From: Chloranthus sessilifolius
Taxonomy: Eukaryota; Streptophyta; Magnoliopsida; Chloranthales; Chloranthaceae
Length of the DNA: 64,000 nt
Direction: 5' to 3'
NCBI GenBank assembly: GCA_021018995.1
Contig: CM037593.1
Location: 39,135,810-39,199,809, forward strand
Part shown: positions 42,195 through 53,935 of the stretch, piece after piece
Position numbering within the stretch: position 1 is the stretch's first letter
Layout of the letters: every line of letters begins with the position of its first letter
Program-made: the position numbers and the translations under genes
Notes under the pieces: generated by a model
The model's database searches: none
Told to the model about the DNA's origin: nothing
The model's input: the letters and a program-made list of their open reading frames with translations, nothing else

Positions 42195-45100
42195 AAGGGG
42201 TTTATTTTTCAAAAACATTTCTTCCCCCTCTCCAAACCGAAAAGAGACCTCCTCCTAGGGTTCCTTTGGATTTATCCCTAGCGTGGTTCATTGCCAGTGT
42301 TCTCTCATGTTGATCAAACACCCGCTCTACTCCAGATCTAGAACTTATATTTCTTTGAAGGTAACCACCTTAAAACCCATTTTTTACTTGATTTTTCTTG
42401 TAATGTGATCATGATCTTTGCTTTCTTAGATGATAAATGGTTTATTTCTCTTGTATGCATGCTTATTGATGATGAGTTTGATGTTATTACATGAATGATG
42501 CCCTATATTTTTTGTTGTTTTATGGATTTTATTAGGACATAAATCTATTTTTTTGTTTTTATGCTTGTAAATAAAGTAAAGGGATTTTTTTTGTTTTTGT
42601 TTTTATTTTTGCAAAATAAAGTAAAGGGATTTTTTTTTTGGTTTTGTTTTTTTTTTTTATAAATAAAGTAGAGGGATTTTTTTTGTTTTTGTTTTTGACT
42701 TTATAAACAAAGTAAAGGGATTTTTTTTTTTGCTTTTGTTTTTGATTTTATAAACAAAGTGAAGGATTTATTTATTTATTTTTGTTGTTTTTGCAAATAA
42801 AGGAAAGGGATTTTTTTGGGTTTTGTTTTTTATTTGCATAAACAAAGTAAAGAGATTTTTTTTTTGGTTTTATTTTTTATTTTTATAAACAAAAAGAAAA
42901 GATTTTTTGTTGGTTTTATTAACATAAAGAAAAGATAGGCATACTTACCTCCCTTGGGCCTGCAGCACAATGGTTCTTTATCGTTGATCAACCTTGACAT
43001 GGTTACCTGTATTTGCCCCAGAATGTCAAGCGAGGAGGAATACGTGTAGGAGGAGGAATGGGAAGAGGGGCCGGAAGTGACCTACGGTCCCCGAGGAGAA
43101 CGATTCTTTACAGTACAATGCCCTGTCGGTCCATGGTTTGAAATGCAAGGAGAGGTTGCCCATGCTGGTCTGCTACATCAACAACACTTCCATATTTCTA
43201 GTTTCGATATTGTGGGCAAGGTAAGGGGATAGGTTCAATTATTCTTCCTCGCGCAACCTTGCTATATTTCCATGATCTGATGCCTCTTTTTTCCTTTGGT
43301 GCAGGACTTGCCTTAGATTGTATTTCGAGGGGGCTGGTTGAACTTTCAGCAGTTCTATCGGTACATCCCACTGGTCATGAAGTTCTTGCTCGAACAGGCC
43401 GGGTTTGAAGAGTTCCTATCATGCCCCACCATGCGGGCTGATTCCGCCTATTTGAGAGCTCTTATGGAGTGATTCCGTCCGGAGACCATGTCCTTTCACA
43501 TGGCCATGGCCGAGATGACCCTAACTCCTATAGATTGAACCATGATTACGGAGATCTAGATAGGGGGGGTTCTGGTGGCCAACCTTGCAGTGTCGGCCCG
43601 AGATAAGATCATTAGATTGATAGGGGCCTATCCCCCTTCCACAAGTTTGCATGGCACCAAGGTTAAAATGTCTTGATTGTCTGACCTCTTCGAGCTACAT
43701 GAGTTGTTAGATCTAGGGCAGCCAGACCTGGAAGTTTTCATTAAGCCCGAATGCACGATTATGTTGGCCAGCATCTTGCTCCTCATATTGCTGGGCAAGA
43801 CCCTCTTCACCAATCCCAGCGGTGGACGAGTTTCCTTGGCCTTGCTTAGCCTGATGGATAATTGGAATGGCATCCATAGATATGACTGGGGTGGGGCTGG
43901 CTACGCCGTGTTGATGTCCAGCCTAGACCGAGTCTCCATTGGGAATGCAAAGTCTGTCGTCAGCTTTTGGCCTGCTCTGGAGGTAATCTCTTAAATCTTT
44001 TGCTTTTATCAGCTTCTTTGGATAGTCGTTGTCCGCTTTTGACTTATCTTTTACGCACTACTCTTGTCAGGCGTGGGGGTATTTTCACTTTCAGCTAGGC
44101 CGCCCCCTTCTTTACTCTGAAATATACACTTGTCCTCTTCTGAGTAATTGGAATAAGCACCACCGCAAGGATGTTAGCATGAAGCAGCTGGAGATGGGCT
44201 TGAGGTCCCTATTCGATCTATTGATCCCGAAGCAAGTAAGGCCATTTTTCCTCTTTTTCATTTCAGAGTTGCTCCTTTATTGTGTTGCATGTTTGATTGA
44301 TTGGACACTCCTTGATTTGGGCAGGTTATATATGACCCCTACATTTTTTCTCCTTATTGGGATCAAGCCGCTGTAGGTCTATCTCACTTCTTCATCAACC
44401 GCTGCATCATTTTTCTATGGGGCTTCGGCCAGGGCCTACTACTCGGGAGAGTGAGTAGTCCATCAGTATCAGGACTATCCTGTCATGCCCTCGGCTCCTC
44501 CTGTAGATGTCACAAAACCCGTGGGTAGTATAGAGGAGCTCACTGTCAGATTCCTTCAAAACGGGGTCCCTATCAATGCCTTCCTGATGCTCGAAGACTA
44601 TCGGATGTGGTATGAGTCTCTGCCTGACCAGTCTCTTCTCCCACGCTTCGTTCCTGGTGCAAACTTCCTAGATATTGGTGGCCCACACTCTTGGGTAGTT
44701 CCTCTTTCTCTTTCAGATTGGTTCCTTGTAGCTTTGACTGACTTGTGAACTTTACTAATGGAAACCCTATTTCTCTTCATAGTTTTAGCAGGGAGGTGAC
44801 TCTGACGATAATGATGGAGCGGCGACGGGTACTGCTGCGGCCTCAGGAGTTGGCCCTTCATCTGGGGCTGGTCCTTCAGGCCCCTCCGGTATAGGTGCTT
44901 CGAGTAGCTTGGGTGCTAAGGTCCAGGGGACCTTTAGGCGCCTTGATGATGCTTTTCTGTCGGGCTTGTGCACGACTGTAGAGGAGTGGGCTCGTATCTC
45001 TGCTGAAGCGATCTGGGTTCCCCCTCCCGAGGTAATTGTTGGAGTAATTCTTATCTATCTCCCCCATTTATTTTTTAGAAATGCTGATGTTTATGCCTTG

Positions 45101-45381
45101 TTGCTGATATCTTTCTCTCTTTGAATGCAAGACTATGAGTCTGCAGTGAATCAGGCCTAATATTACTGCAACATTGTCGGTCTCAGGGATGTGGAAGTGG
45201 TGAGTATCATTCTGACCGCTCTTTGATTATTGCCTTGCCATTTATCTTTCAACTGGTCTGATTGGTTGCTTACTTGCAGACTGCTCGTGACAAGGAGTCG
45301 CGCTCCTTGCTCAGCCGACTTTCTCTGGCATGGACCTGGGTAGGAGACGTTCGGACCTATCAAAGCTCTTCTCGTCAGTGA
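42195..45381 (+). pseudogene. Antisense gene 1 of E: plant mobile domain ORF with introns
   Basis: Lies on the strand opposite to the E pol. Proposed exons by splice signals and continuous sense: 5' leader to 42360 (AAG|GTAACC), 43022-43220 (ATG 43023; CAAG|GTAAGG), 43305-43982, 44071-44235, 44325-44694, 44792-45031, about 45131-45200, about 45280-45381. The protein reads FRPETMSFHMAMAEMTLTP, RDKIIRLIGAYPPSTSLHG, NWNGIHRYDWGGAGYAVL, WGYFHFQLGRPLL, the pattern of plant mobile domain (PMD) proteins known both as host genes (MAIN/MAIL) and in Tat elements. It has at least six in-frame stops (for example 43047, 43315), most fitting C-to-T or G-to-A. Introns survive here because they are antisense to genomic RNA. 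Confidence 0.65.
42540..42940. repeat. T-rich tandem repeat in intron 1 of antisense gene 1
   Basis: About eight degenerate units of roughly 45-55 bp, each with AAACAAAGTAAAGGGATTTT followed by a T/G-rich run. It lies wholly in the proposed first intron (42361-43021). Confidence 0.8.
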
Positions 45382-45867
45382 AAGAAATCAAAGGGCGCCA
45401 ACAAGGATTAGGCTTAGCTTTTGCCTTTTGAATTTTAGACATTCTAGGATACATTTTGGGATTTTTGAACAATTTGTAATGGATAATATGGCACTTTGGA
45501 TGGTTTTTTCAGCTTCTTCTTTTGGAATGTTAGTGCTTTTTCTCTTATATATATATATATATTTTTTTTTTTTTATTACATGCTCTATTTCCCTTGTATT
45601 ATATCTGATTGTCTGCAGGAAGATTTGACAATTGCTTGTTTTTAAGATAAAATGGCCCCTGAGGCCGTCAAACTTTTTCCACGCTTTGGCCATTGTTGGT
45701 GTGGATTTTTTTCTGCAGAAAGAATTGTTTTACAGTTAGGTGCCATAGAAATTTTGAGTTTGTTATGCGATCAAAGCATGAAACATAGGTGAACTAGCTA
45801 AGGGGGCCAAAAAAGACAAAACTTCCCCCTCAAAAACCCCCACCAGGCCAATTTCTGGCAAAAATGC
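45382..45867. other. Spacer between the two antisense genes of E
   Basis: Likely 3' untranslated region of antisense gene 1, with a TA microsatellite at 45549-45562 and a T run. No ORF supported. Confidence 0.4.
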
Positions 45868-45930
45868 ACTGCCGCATGTATTACATGCGCTAGGTGTTTC
45901 CTTGGGGCAGTGGGCCCTTTTAAGCCCGAG
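45868..45930 (+). promoter_or_regulatory. Palindrome and TATA-like box upstream of antisense gene 2
   Basis: CTGCCGCATGTATTACATG at 45869 continues GCGCTAGG, an imperfect copy of the palindrome at 42128. CTTTTAAGCCCGAG at 45917 parallels TTTTAAAGAGCCCGAG at 42170, so the two promoters are related. Confidence 0.55.
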
Positions 45931-46010
45931 AATAGCCCATTTTTCTTCTCTTTTCATCTTGGCTTGATATTTTTTGTTACCCTTTTTTCTCCTTGCTTTC
46001 CAAGGGTGGG

Positions 46011-47436
46011 TCCATCGTCCTACATCGAATTTTACATATTTTGAAAAATACTTGTATGTCAATGGACCTGTTTTCCAACCCTCCATTACGTGGAGAGACC
46101 AGAACCAATTTACTCCCCTCTTTGGGCTTGGGGCCCAGTTTTCTCAAAAATTGGCTTGGGAGCTTGAATGAGAGTGAGCTCATTGATATAGAGAGTCTTG
46201 GACTATCCCGTCTTTCATCCTTTCTTGAGGTTCCTCCACGGTGGGACCTACTTCATGCGGTGACCTCATTTTGGGATGTAAAGTCCCATGTATTCCGTTT
46301 TGGGTAGCGGGAGCTATCTCCCACACTTGAAGAGCTGTCCAATTTGTCAAGCTTGAAGCTCCATAAAGGCCTTACAAGATTCATGCAAAATCAGGCTACA
46401 CTAAGGCCATCCACCTTACTACAGGTTTGAAGAAATCTAAGTATGAGAAAAGTCTCATTGGTGGGCCCACAAGGTGTTCGATAAAATTCCTAAGAGAAAT
46501 TTTTGGTGATGAAAGTCTTTAAAAATTTCCGATTCGGAACATCTTCAACGTAAAGGCATTTGCTCTCGGTCTCATTTCCGAAGTCCTTTTCTTCACCGGG
46601 GAGAGAGCTTCTCTCTGGCTCTTTATGACATTTTGATCGAATTGGAGGGTCTGTAAGTGATGCATCTGGTCTTAGCTGAGCTATATTGTTGTTTTGATGC
46701 CTTCACTTTGAGCAAGGTGGAGTGCCTTAGGAGATGTCCGCTTCTGTTTCAGGTCTAGTTAGGTGAGAATCTTGCTATTTTGGGACCAGCGCCTCGCTTT
46801 TATATCATTCGAGGTGAGGTCATCCGATGCTTCTTGGGTAGGTGCCACATGATTCCGCAGGGAGATATATTCAGAGTTGAAGCTTTGGCTGACTGATGCA
46901 GAGCTAGTATGGAGACTTCCTTGGTTAGATTGGACCTTCCCAGTGGTTCACTCCTCGGATTGATTGGCAGTACCTTCTACTTCCCATTTCGGGTGCTGCA
47001 TCAGTTCGACTGCTCTCAGCAAGTACTTTGTGGGACGAAACCCCCTTTATGTGATTTGATCTTTTCCTGGGAGTCTTCTGGGGACATGGATCAGATTGCT
47101 ACTCTTTGGGAGATGCGTCAGTCGACGCTTATGTGAGATTTGGAGCAGGGAGATTCACTTCAGTCTTTCCCAGAGTATGAGGCCTGGCTATTGTTCGAGC
47201 AGCCTACTATTGATCATCTGGGTCAGGCAGAGAGCGACAATGTGGGAGGGCCTTGGCCAAAGAAGGATTTGGTGCTTCAAGCCCGTATTGACCTATTGAC
47301 GGATGAGAAGAGGATCCTGCAAGAGCTTTTGACAAAACAGAAGGTTAGAGCAGAAGTGGCAGGGGCCAAAGCTGGTACAGCTGAGTGCGAGGTCCTTCGT
47401 CTGGAATGAGCCATGAAGGACACTTTTGGGGCTACC
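46011..47436 (+). pseudogene. Antisense gene 2 of E: DUF7745-like ORF
   Basis: On the strand opposite to E pol, adjacent to the pol end. The first frame (to 46307) gives LRGETRTNLLPSLGLG, ESELIDIESLGLSRLSSFL and FWDVKSHVFRFG, then a TAG where a Trp would fit, then RELSPTLEELSNL. Later frames give AALTRLDLPSG-like FRVLHQFDCSQQVLC and a Leu/Glu-rich coiled coil (ARIDLLTDEKRILQELLTKQ, 47281-47340). This order resembles the DUF7745 proteins often annotated near plant Tat elements; I name it from memory. Many stops and frame changes. Function unknown. Confidence 0.5.
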
Positions 47437-48198
47437 AATGCTTCCTGAAAGTGGTGCAGGAGCCTTCATGGCTGTTGGATGACTGAGCGGAATGTCCGGG
47501 AGGATGGTTTTTGTGCGGAGATTCTTGCCTTAGAGTGTGAGCTGGGTCGTTTATTCCATCCTGCACAATTTTTTTGCACAGATCAGACTTATAGAAAGGG
47601 GTGTAAGAAACCCCTATTCAAATACACACATTTTTTGGGTATAGAGATTTTGTTTATGTTTTTATTGTTTTTCTGTTTTTGTAAAAAGAAAAAGGAAGAA
47701 AAGAGCTAGACATCACACAGATTATTTTTTAGATGTGGTGTATGCGAGATACTAGTTTGTGAAAAGGAAAATCTATTATCTTACAAACAAGGTGTTATTT
47801 CTTCTTTCTTTTTGACTTGATGGATTTCTTTTTAAGCATTATTTTTGTGGTTTGATGCCTTAATTGTGGGGTAGGATGACGGGTCGTCTCTTGAGCATGA
47901 TCGAACCCCTTCACATGGTTGGATCTGGATAAGGCTCAACATTTTTGCTAGGCTGAAACACCTATCCTCTCGGATTGAATCAACCCTTTTTTCCTTACCC
48001 TAGGTCATACGTTTGACGATGCAATCCTGAAGACATACTCGGTCGGGACCCGACTGGAGCTAACATGAGCAGCCCAGTCGGAAATGGTGGGTATCATAGG
48101 AGAGTAATCAAGGGACTCATCCTCATTTTTCAACATCATTCTTTTTCAAACCTTTCTTTTTTCAATTTTTTCTTTTTAAACATTTTTACTTACAACGA
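47437..48198. other. E sequence left of F
   Basis: End of antisense gene 2 and non-coding Tat sequence. A plus frame 47479-47709 continues the ORF in part (CAEILALECELGRLF). No other feature recognised. Confidence 0.35.
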
Positions 48199-49812
48199 TG
48201 TTGGTCGTGTTTCGAAACTCTTGCTGCTATTTTATTAAGAACAGTGGAGAGAATAAATCAAGAGTGGGGAATTGGAGATGGGTTAGCACAGCAAGTCTGA
48301 AATACACATGGCCCTATAAGATACAGGGTCTATTGTAGCAAGTTTTGATAAGTAAGAGTTTGTCCCACAGATAAAATGATCAAGAACCCAAAATGGGCTA
48401 TAATAGTAGGCCTCCAGATTTGGCTACAGATTTGACAATCCTAAAGGAAGGGAGTTGGGTGTCGCGACTACACTAAATTAACACTAAAGAAGGGAAATAA
48501 AGTGCAGCCTTATCCTAAAGAAATGGTTAAACAGAAGACGGTGATGGAGTGTGTCAAAATAAAATACAAAAATTGGTGAGAAGTAAGCAGGTTGAGCTAG
48601 AGTTAATGACGTAATAATGTAACTCAGATTTAGTCTGTCTCTGCAGTGGTCCTTTCTGAGACGCTATTGATAGCCTCAACAATGTATAAGGTCCCAGTTT
48701 AACCCATGCCATTTGGGGCGCTCTTAGGGCTATACTCTATCCACTATAATGGTCACAGGGTATCCGATAGAGTTTGTCAAATCCCATTAGTTAAACCAGA
48801 AATTCGCTAGTCTAATCCAGAAGAGTGGACTGATTATTTCCCCCAGCCACTGGACCAGCTCTAGCCATGAATACTATTACAGCATTATGTAATGCCAGTG
48901 CTGCAAGCTCCCCAGACCTGCGCACAAATCTGGCTGAAATCCATAGGTATTCCAACCCATAAGATCTGAAGTGTTTTGCCAAGCCCAACGGTACTTGATG
49001 CCCACAAAAAGGACTATGCAATAGGTTGAATAAGGCTTTAGATTTAGCTGGTCATTGCTACAAAAGGCCTACAATGACTCAACCTCAAACTGCAATTACT
49101 ACAAAGAGACTAGATCTAACATCTGATGTCGATTAGGTAAGACAAAGGGGAGCTAGTTACTATACGAACCTCCTCACAAGGCTCTAAAAGCTCATGTGTA
49201 GGGGAAAAGAATCCTCCTTAAACATGTGACTGGACACAACCTTAGGGCTATACTTTGTCTACTACAATGGTCATAGGGTATCTCATTGGTCTGTCCATAC
49301 CTCAGAGGTCTAAGAAAGAACATGTAAACTGCTACAACCACCATGGTCTGCCGGCCTCTAAGCTCCCCAGATCTCACTACAGATCCAACATTGCTTTCCA
49401 TGTGTCTATCAAACCAAGGGAAATCAGATGGTAAACAATAGATCTACTAGAAACTGAATAGGCTAGTCCCAAATACATGGATCCTATAGACATCTAAAGA
49501 AACCATAAAATCTATAGATTTGATTAAGCATTAAAACAGTAGTTCATTGATAACAGTAAAACTTACAATGAACTGTCTCCTGGTTGCAGCCTATACACAA
49601 CTGCTCATCCACGATCCCAATGTATACAAAATCTATTACAAGATTGAAATAAAACTAAACCTAGTTGCTTACAGGGGGATTAGTCAGCAAGTCCTGAGCT
49701 AAGAGACAAGAAAAATAAGAAAAATAGGTGATCAAACCCGAACCCTAGCCTGTTGGAGCTCTTAGTCGACAGAGGATGAAGGAAAGATGAAAATAATAAA
49801 CTCTAAGTACAG

Positions 49813-49821
49813 CTTATATAC
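49813..49821 (-). promoter_or_regulatory. TATA box of F 3' LTR
   Basis: Minus strand AAGTATATAAGCTG; same in the right LTR at 57793-57801. Confidence 0.6.
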
Positions 49822-49989
49822 TTTGTCAAAACGGCCTTGGCTCCAAAGAGATTAACCCTAATTTTTCCAGCAGACGTGGCACTGTTACAACCCTTGAATG
49901 CCTGGAGATATGCGCATTGAAATCCGAAACCTCAAGAAGTGTGCCCCAGCCTTGGGAAATTTCTAAAAAGTCCTTCAGTTAAAACTGAG

Positions 49990-50540
49990 AAGTGGAGAGC
50001 CCGTGCTTCGCGGGGTTAGTGTATGCTTTTAGCTCATTTGTGCAGCTGCTTTGCCTTCACGGAGTTGCCTTTGGCTGGTGGGACGTGCTTGCTCGTGCAG
50101 TGAATCTTTAGTTCATCATGCAGTTCCTTTGCGTTGCAATGCTATCGTAGAGATTATCTGGAGTGCCTAGACTTCTTGCGCAGTAGAGCTTCAGAAGCTC
50201 TTTCTCGCTGAGTACTCACGCAGTTATACTCTTGTGCTCACGTAGTCAATGGTAAGGCTTCAGCGTGTGTGTGATCTTTGCGAGGAGAATTCTAGGCTTC
50301 TCTCTCATCCAGGGCTACGTAAGAACTATGCGAGGTGATATTCTGTTCAGTGTACATATGGACTCGCTGGGTTCTTCACGCGGTTGCTTTGAGGATTGAT
50401 CTCCTCGCGAGGGAAAATTCTGAGAGTTTTAACCTGTGAGATCTTCACGAGGTCATTTTAGCTGTCCTCCTGACTACACGAGGGCCTCTTCCACTGCATC
50501 TTTAGCTTCACGAGGAAGCTCCTCAACTCTACGAGGTCTA
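49990..50540 (-). repeat. CGCG/CACGAGG motif array in F 3' LTR
   Basis: Motifs GCTTCGCGGGG, CTCGCGAGGG, CTTCACGAGGTC, CTACGAGGTC, TTTGCGAGGAG. Counterpart in the right LTR at about 57985-58505. Confidence 0.65.
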
Positions 50541-50873
50541 TCTTTTACTACTCTGGTGCATTGCACTTGTTGTTGTCACAGTCTCTTCCTTTCTCAGCTA
50601 ACTTCATTCATCTGCTAGACTTTGGTCAATGATGATCAGCAATAATGAGTCACCATGGTGAGCACTACCAAGGTGTTCCATCAGGCTTTGTCTCAGCTGT
50701 CAACTTTGAGTGCATTCTCTCTCTCTTTTGGGCCAAAAAGTAAGGAGTTTGTATTAAGCTGCACATTTTATTGCTAACTACAAAACACACTTAAAAAATG
50801 GTTATTAGTTTGCTTCAAGGTCCAACGAAGGCTAAGTTAAGAGGTGAAAAGTGGTACTTTTCAGTGAATAACA

Positions 50874-50890
50874 CACCCCCAAACCTAATC
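50874..50890 (-). other. 3' polypurine tract of F
   Basis: Minus strand TTAGGTTTGGGGGTG directly before the LTR start TGTTATTCAC; the cleanest PPT in the window. Confidence 0.75.
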
Positions 50891-52534
50891 TTTGTTAGTC
50901 CCTGAGCAAAGGAAAAATTAAAACAACTACTCTAAGAATTGAAATGCCACTTTCGTAGGGAGCACGGATACATTTAGCATATGTACCAAGCATTTTAAAC
51001 CCCTAGGTGATCGCTAGTAGAGGAGTGAAGTCTCCTGAAGGTTTTCATTGAAGATACCCACAAACTTCTCAATGAAACAGTTAACAAAGGTGCAACATTA
51101 TCAAGTCAGCTATCAAGAAACAGAGCATCAATTTACCTTTGATTCAATAAAAATGTGAGGAATTTAGACATGAAAAGCATAGACATTTAATCATCACAAC
51201 CACTTCCTGAGTGCACAACATTTCCAACTAGCTCACAACAAGGGAGACAACACATGTATGTCAGCACTGAGCTCATCATTAATTTAAAAATTAGGTTATA
51301 GGCCATGCCCAATACATTCAACATCAGACCCAATGCTCACCAGGGCATACTCTCACAAGGGACCTTGAGGGTTTCATTTTCTCTCAAGCTCAAGAGCAGT
51401 TACAGCCCCCAAATGGGTCTGTAAGCATGAGCATAGGAAAAGCACTTAAGTCCTGGCATCATTGGCAGGTCCTCACCATAGATTGGACAACTCCTTGTCT
51501 CTACATGACAGCTCATTTAACTTTGGATCACAAGGTCTTTAGTTGGGTTGTGATGTGGCTTATGAATTGGGTTATAAAGAATGGAAGGTTGAAAAGGGAT
51601 TCAAAATTGAGAAATCAGTACGTGAAGGAGGTGATTCATGACTTCACCTCTTTTTAGTTCAGTCTCTTTCATTTTCTTTCAAAATTTTCAGACTTGAAGT
51701 GGCTAGCTTCTCCTCTTTATTTTGATTTTTCCAATGAACTGTTCCTCTTAACTCCTCTCTCACTCCTCTTCATTATTATTATTATTATTTTTTTTTGTAT
51801 TTTTCTTTCTATTTTTGTTTTCATTTTTGTGTTTGTGACTTGCCACCTCTTTCCTCAGCTACTATACTGCTCAACTTTAGGTATCTCTCCTCCATTCACC
51901 CAATGTTGACCCTATCTTGTCCATCTTTAGCTCCTTCTCCTTTACCTTTTGAATTCTCAGAGTGAGGGTAGGTTTGAGTCAGGTCCATAGGTTCAGGTGC
52001 AATTACTCAGGTGTATTTGGAAGAAAATTGGAAATTAAGGCTCAACAGGTGTGTGCACAAGGGCAGTTGATTAGGATTTGGCTTGTTTAAGCTCAAACTG
52101 TCCAAGAGAAGGCCTTAATCCTTTCCTAGGTTTCATGAGTGGTGTCAGTCGTTTCAACTTGGAGGTGCCTAACTTCTAGTAAGGGCATTGCCTCAACCAG
52201 TCCTTAGAACTAGAAGAATTGCCTCAGTCACTCCTTGAAGGAAGGAAAATTTTTTTTGTAGGCCCAACTCTCACTGGTTATGGTCTTCCATTGAATTTCA
52301 AAGTATGTTCTTACCTTTTTCTCTCTTTAATGATTCACTCAGTACTGATACAAGTGAGTTTACTTGGTGTTCACATGATGGAAAAGTTAAAATTTAAAAG
52401 CTTATAATGCCTAAAGGTCTGCAAAATTTTAAATTTCTCAATTTTCTAATGATTCTTAGGTGAACATGGTTCTGTTTCTTTCTTACTCACTTGAATCTAC
52501 TGTACTTAGGTTAACTATTTCATTGGCAGAACTT
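50891..52534 (-). other. Conserved 3' non-coding region of F
   Basis: Alignable in patches with B and C. Contains ATT and T microsatellite runs (51770-51800). No ORF supported. Confidence 0.5.
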
Positions 52535-52551
52535 GCCACACCCCCAAACCT
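52535..52551 (-). other. Internal polypurine-tract-like site of F
   Basis: Minus strand AGGTTTGGGGGTGTGGC, nearly identical to the true PPT at 50874-50890. Confidence 0.55.
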
Positions 52552-52839
52552 ATGAGGAACAGTGTCCTCACTGATTCAAAGGACAATGGTTGTGCAGCAG
52601 TGATCAAACACAAATGAACTACCAAAAACTACAAGAGAGAAAAGCAAAACACATAACAAATAAAAAAAGAATCAAACAAACATAAAAATAAAAAGTGACA
52701 GATTGTCGGGAAAAGGAATTTTATTATAGATACAAAAGCAAACAGATTACAAAAAGATAGGAAATTATAAACCTCAGAACAATCTAAGCAAAACATCCAG
52801 TCAAACAAAATGGTTCTTCCTCCTAGCGCAGGGATATCC

Positions 52840-53205
52840 TCAACCTTCTATGGAAGAGGAAATGCAAGCCGGGAGGAGGGGGAAGACGACGAACAAGGAG
52901 ATGGGTGTGGAGCAGGTGGTGGGGGGTCTGAAGAAGATGGGGGGACAGATGCAGGTGGTGTAGTTTTTTACTTCTTCTTTTTCAGGGCTCATAGCAGGTG
53001 GGTGCTCTCTGGCCCTCTTCTTTGGGGCAGATTTCTTCTTTTCTTTCAAAATTGTAGGGTCAGCACCAGGTGAGGGCACCTCAGAGGTCTCCAATGTTGA
53101 GACCTCTGCAATCCTCATGGATTTCCTAGAGGCCATAGGGCTGCCACTAGGAGTAAGGTCTAGCATAGCTACCAATGTATCGATGAATTTGGAACTCTTG
53201 GCCAT
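52840..53205 (-). pseudogene. Shortened envelope-position ORF of F
   Basis: Starts MAKSSKFIDTLVAMLDL, then a Lys-rich segment (LKEKKKSAPKKRAREHPP) and, in a shifted frame, a Pro/Ser tail like that of the small B ORF. The globular domain of the B ORF is missing. It lies about 375 bp downstream of the TATA box at 53576. Confidence 0.5.
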
Positions 53206-53575
53206 GGGTTCTCAAATTTTAAAAATTAGGGTTCACAAATCTTGGAAAATGTAGAATGCAATGAGTAAACTCAGAAACACCAAATTTTAGCCCTACTACT
53301 CTCTGAAACTCAAATCAATCATAACACAGAGAGGGAATGGAGATCATACCATTTGAGAGTTAGGGTTCCACCTCAACGTGTTCACAGTGGCTCAAATCCC
53401 CTCAAACCTTGTTCAAAGAGACCAGAGGGTGCTAGGGAACAAAATGCTAAGAGGAAAATGCTTAAGGTGGAGTGGCTTAAGGGGTAGAGAAGAAAGGAAG
53501 AACTGGGAGCTCTGGTTGAGTGTGCCGAAAACTAGGGCAGACAGATAAAATAAATAAAATGAGGGGTTTCGCTGA

Positions 53576-53585
53576 GTTTATAGAG
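53576..53585 (-). promoter_or_regulatory. TATA box upstream of the F envelope-position ORF
   Basis: Minus strand GCTCTATAAACTC at the downstream edge of the internal CGCG array. Confidence 0.6.
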
Positions 53586-53935
53586 CAAATCCTGCGGTTT
53601 GCGTAGTTGGCAGCAGGTCCTCACAGAGTAGATTTCTTGCGTAGTTGGTTTTGAAGTCCGCAAAATGTTCTATCGCGCAGTAGAGTATCTGACACCCAGT
53701 GAATTTTATGAAGTTGGCAATAGTGGCTTAGGTGCACGAGACCTTATTTTACTTCAGAACTGTACCGCGTGTGGTGCTCGTGCAGAACAACACAACACAC
53801 ACTTCATGCACAAATTGGGCTCGCGGAGTAAAAGGTAGCTCCGCGAGGCACATTTTTAGTCAATGCTCTGTTGTTCTAGCACGCGAGGAAGCCAAAGGAT
53901 GGCTCGCACAACATATTTAAGCATCTCAACTTAGC
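53586..53935 (-). repeat. Internal CGCG motif array of F
   Basis: Motifs TTTGCGTAGTTGG, TTGCGTAGTTGG, TATCGCGCAGTAG, CTCGCGGAGTA, CTCCGCGAGGC, GCACGCGAGGAAG. Similar to the F LTR array. Confidence 0.65.

Larger units (their letters stand above)
48199..50873 (-). repeat. 3' LTR of element F (left copy)
   Basis: Plus-strand ends TGTTGGTCGTG and GTGAATAACA. CGCG-type array (about 49990-50540), TATA at 49813-49821 (GTATATAAGC on minus), 38-bp motif at 48729-48765 and 49247-49282. Confidence 0.9.

Noticed and set aside
43022-45381. Normal host PMD gene
   Set aside because: Several in-frame stops, and its position between the E PPT/LTR and the E pol end fits Tat antisense ORFs better.
45541-45575. 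TA/T microsatellite as a regulatory element
   Set aside because: Simple repeat, no supporting context.
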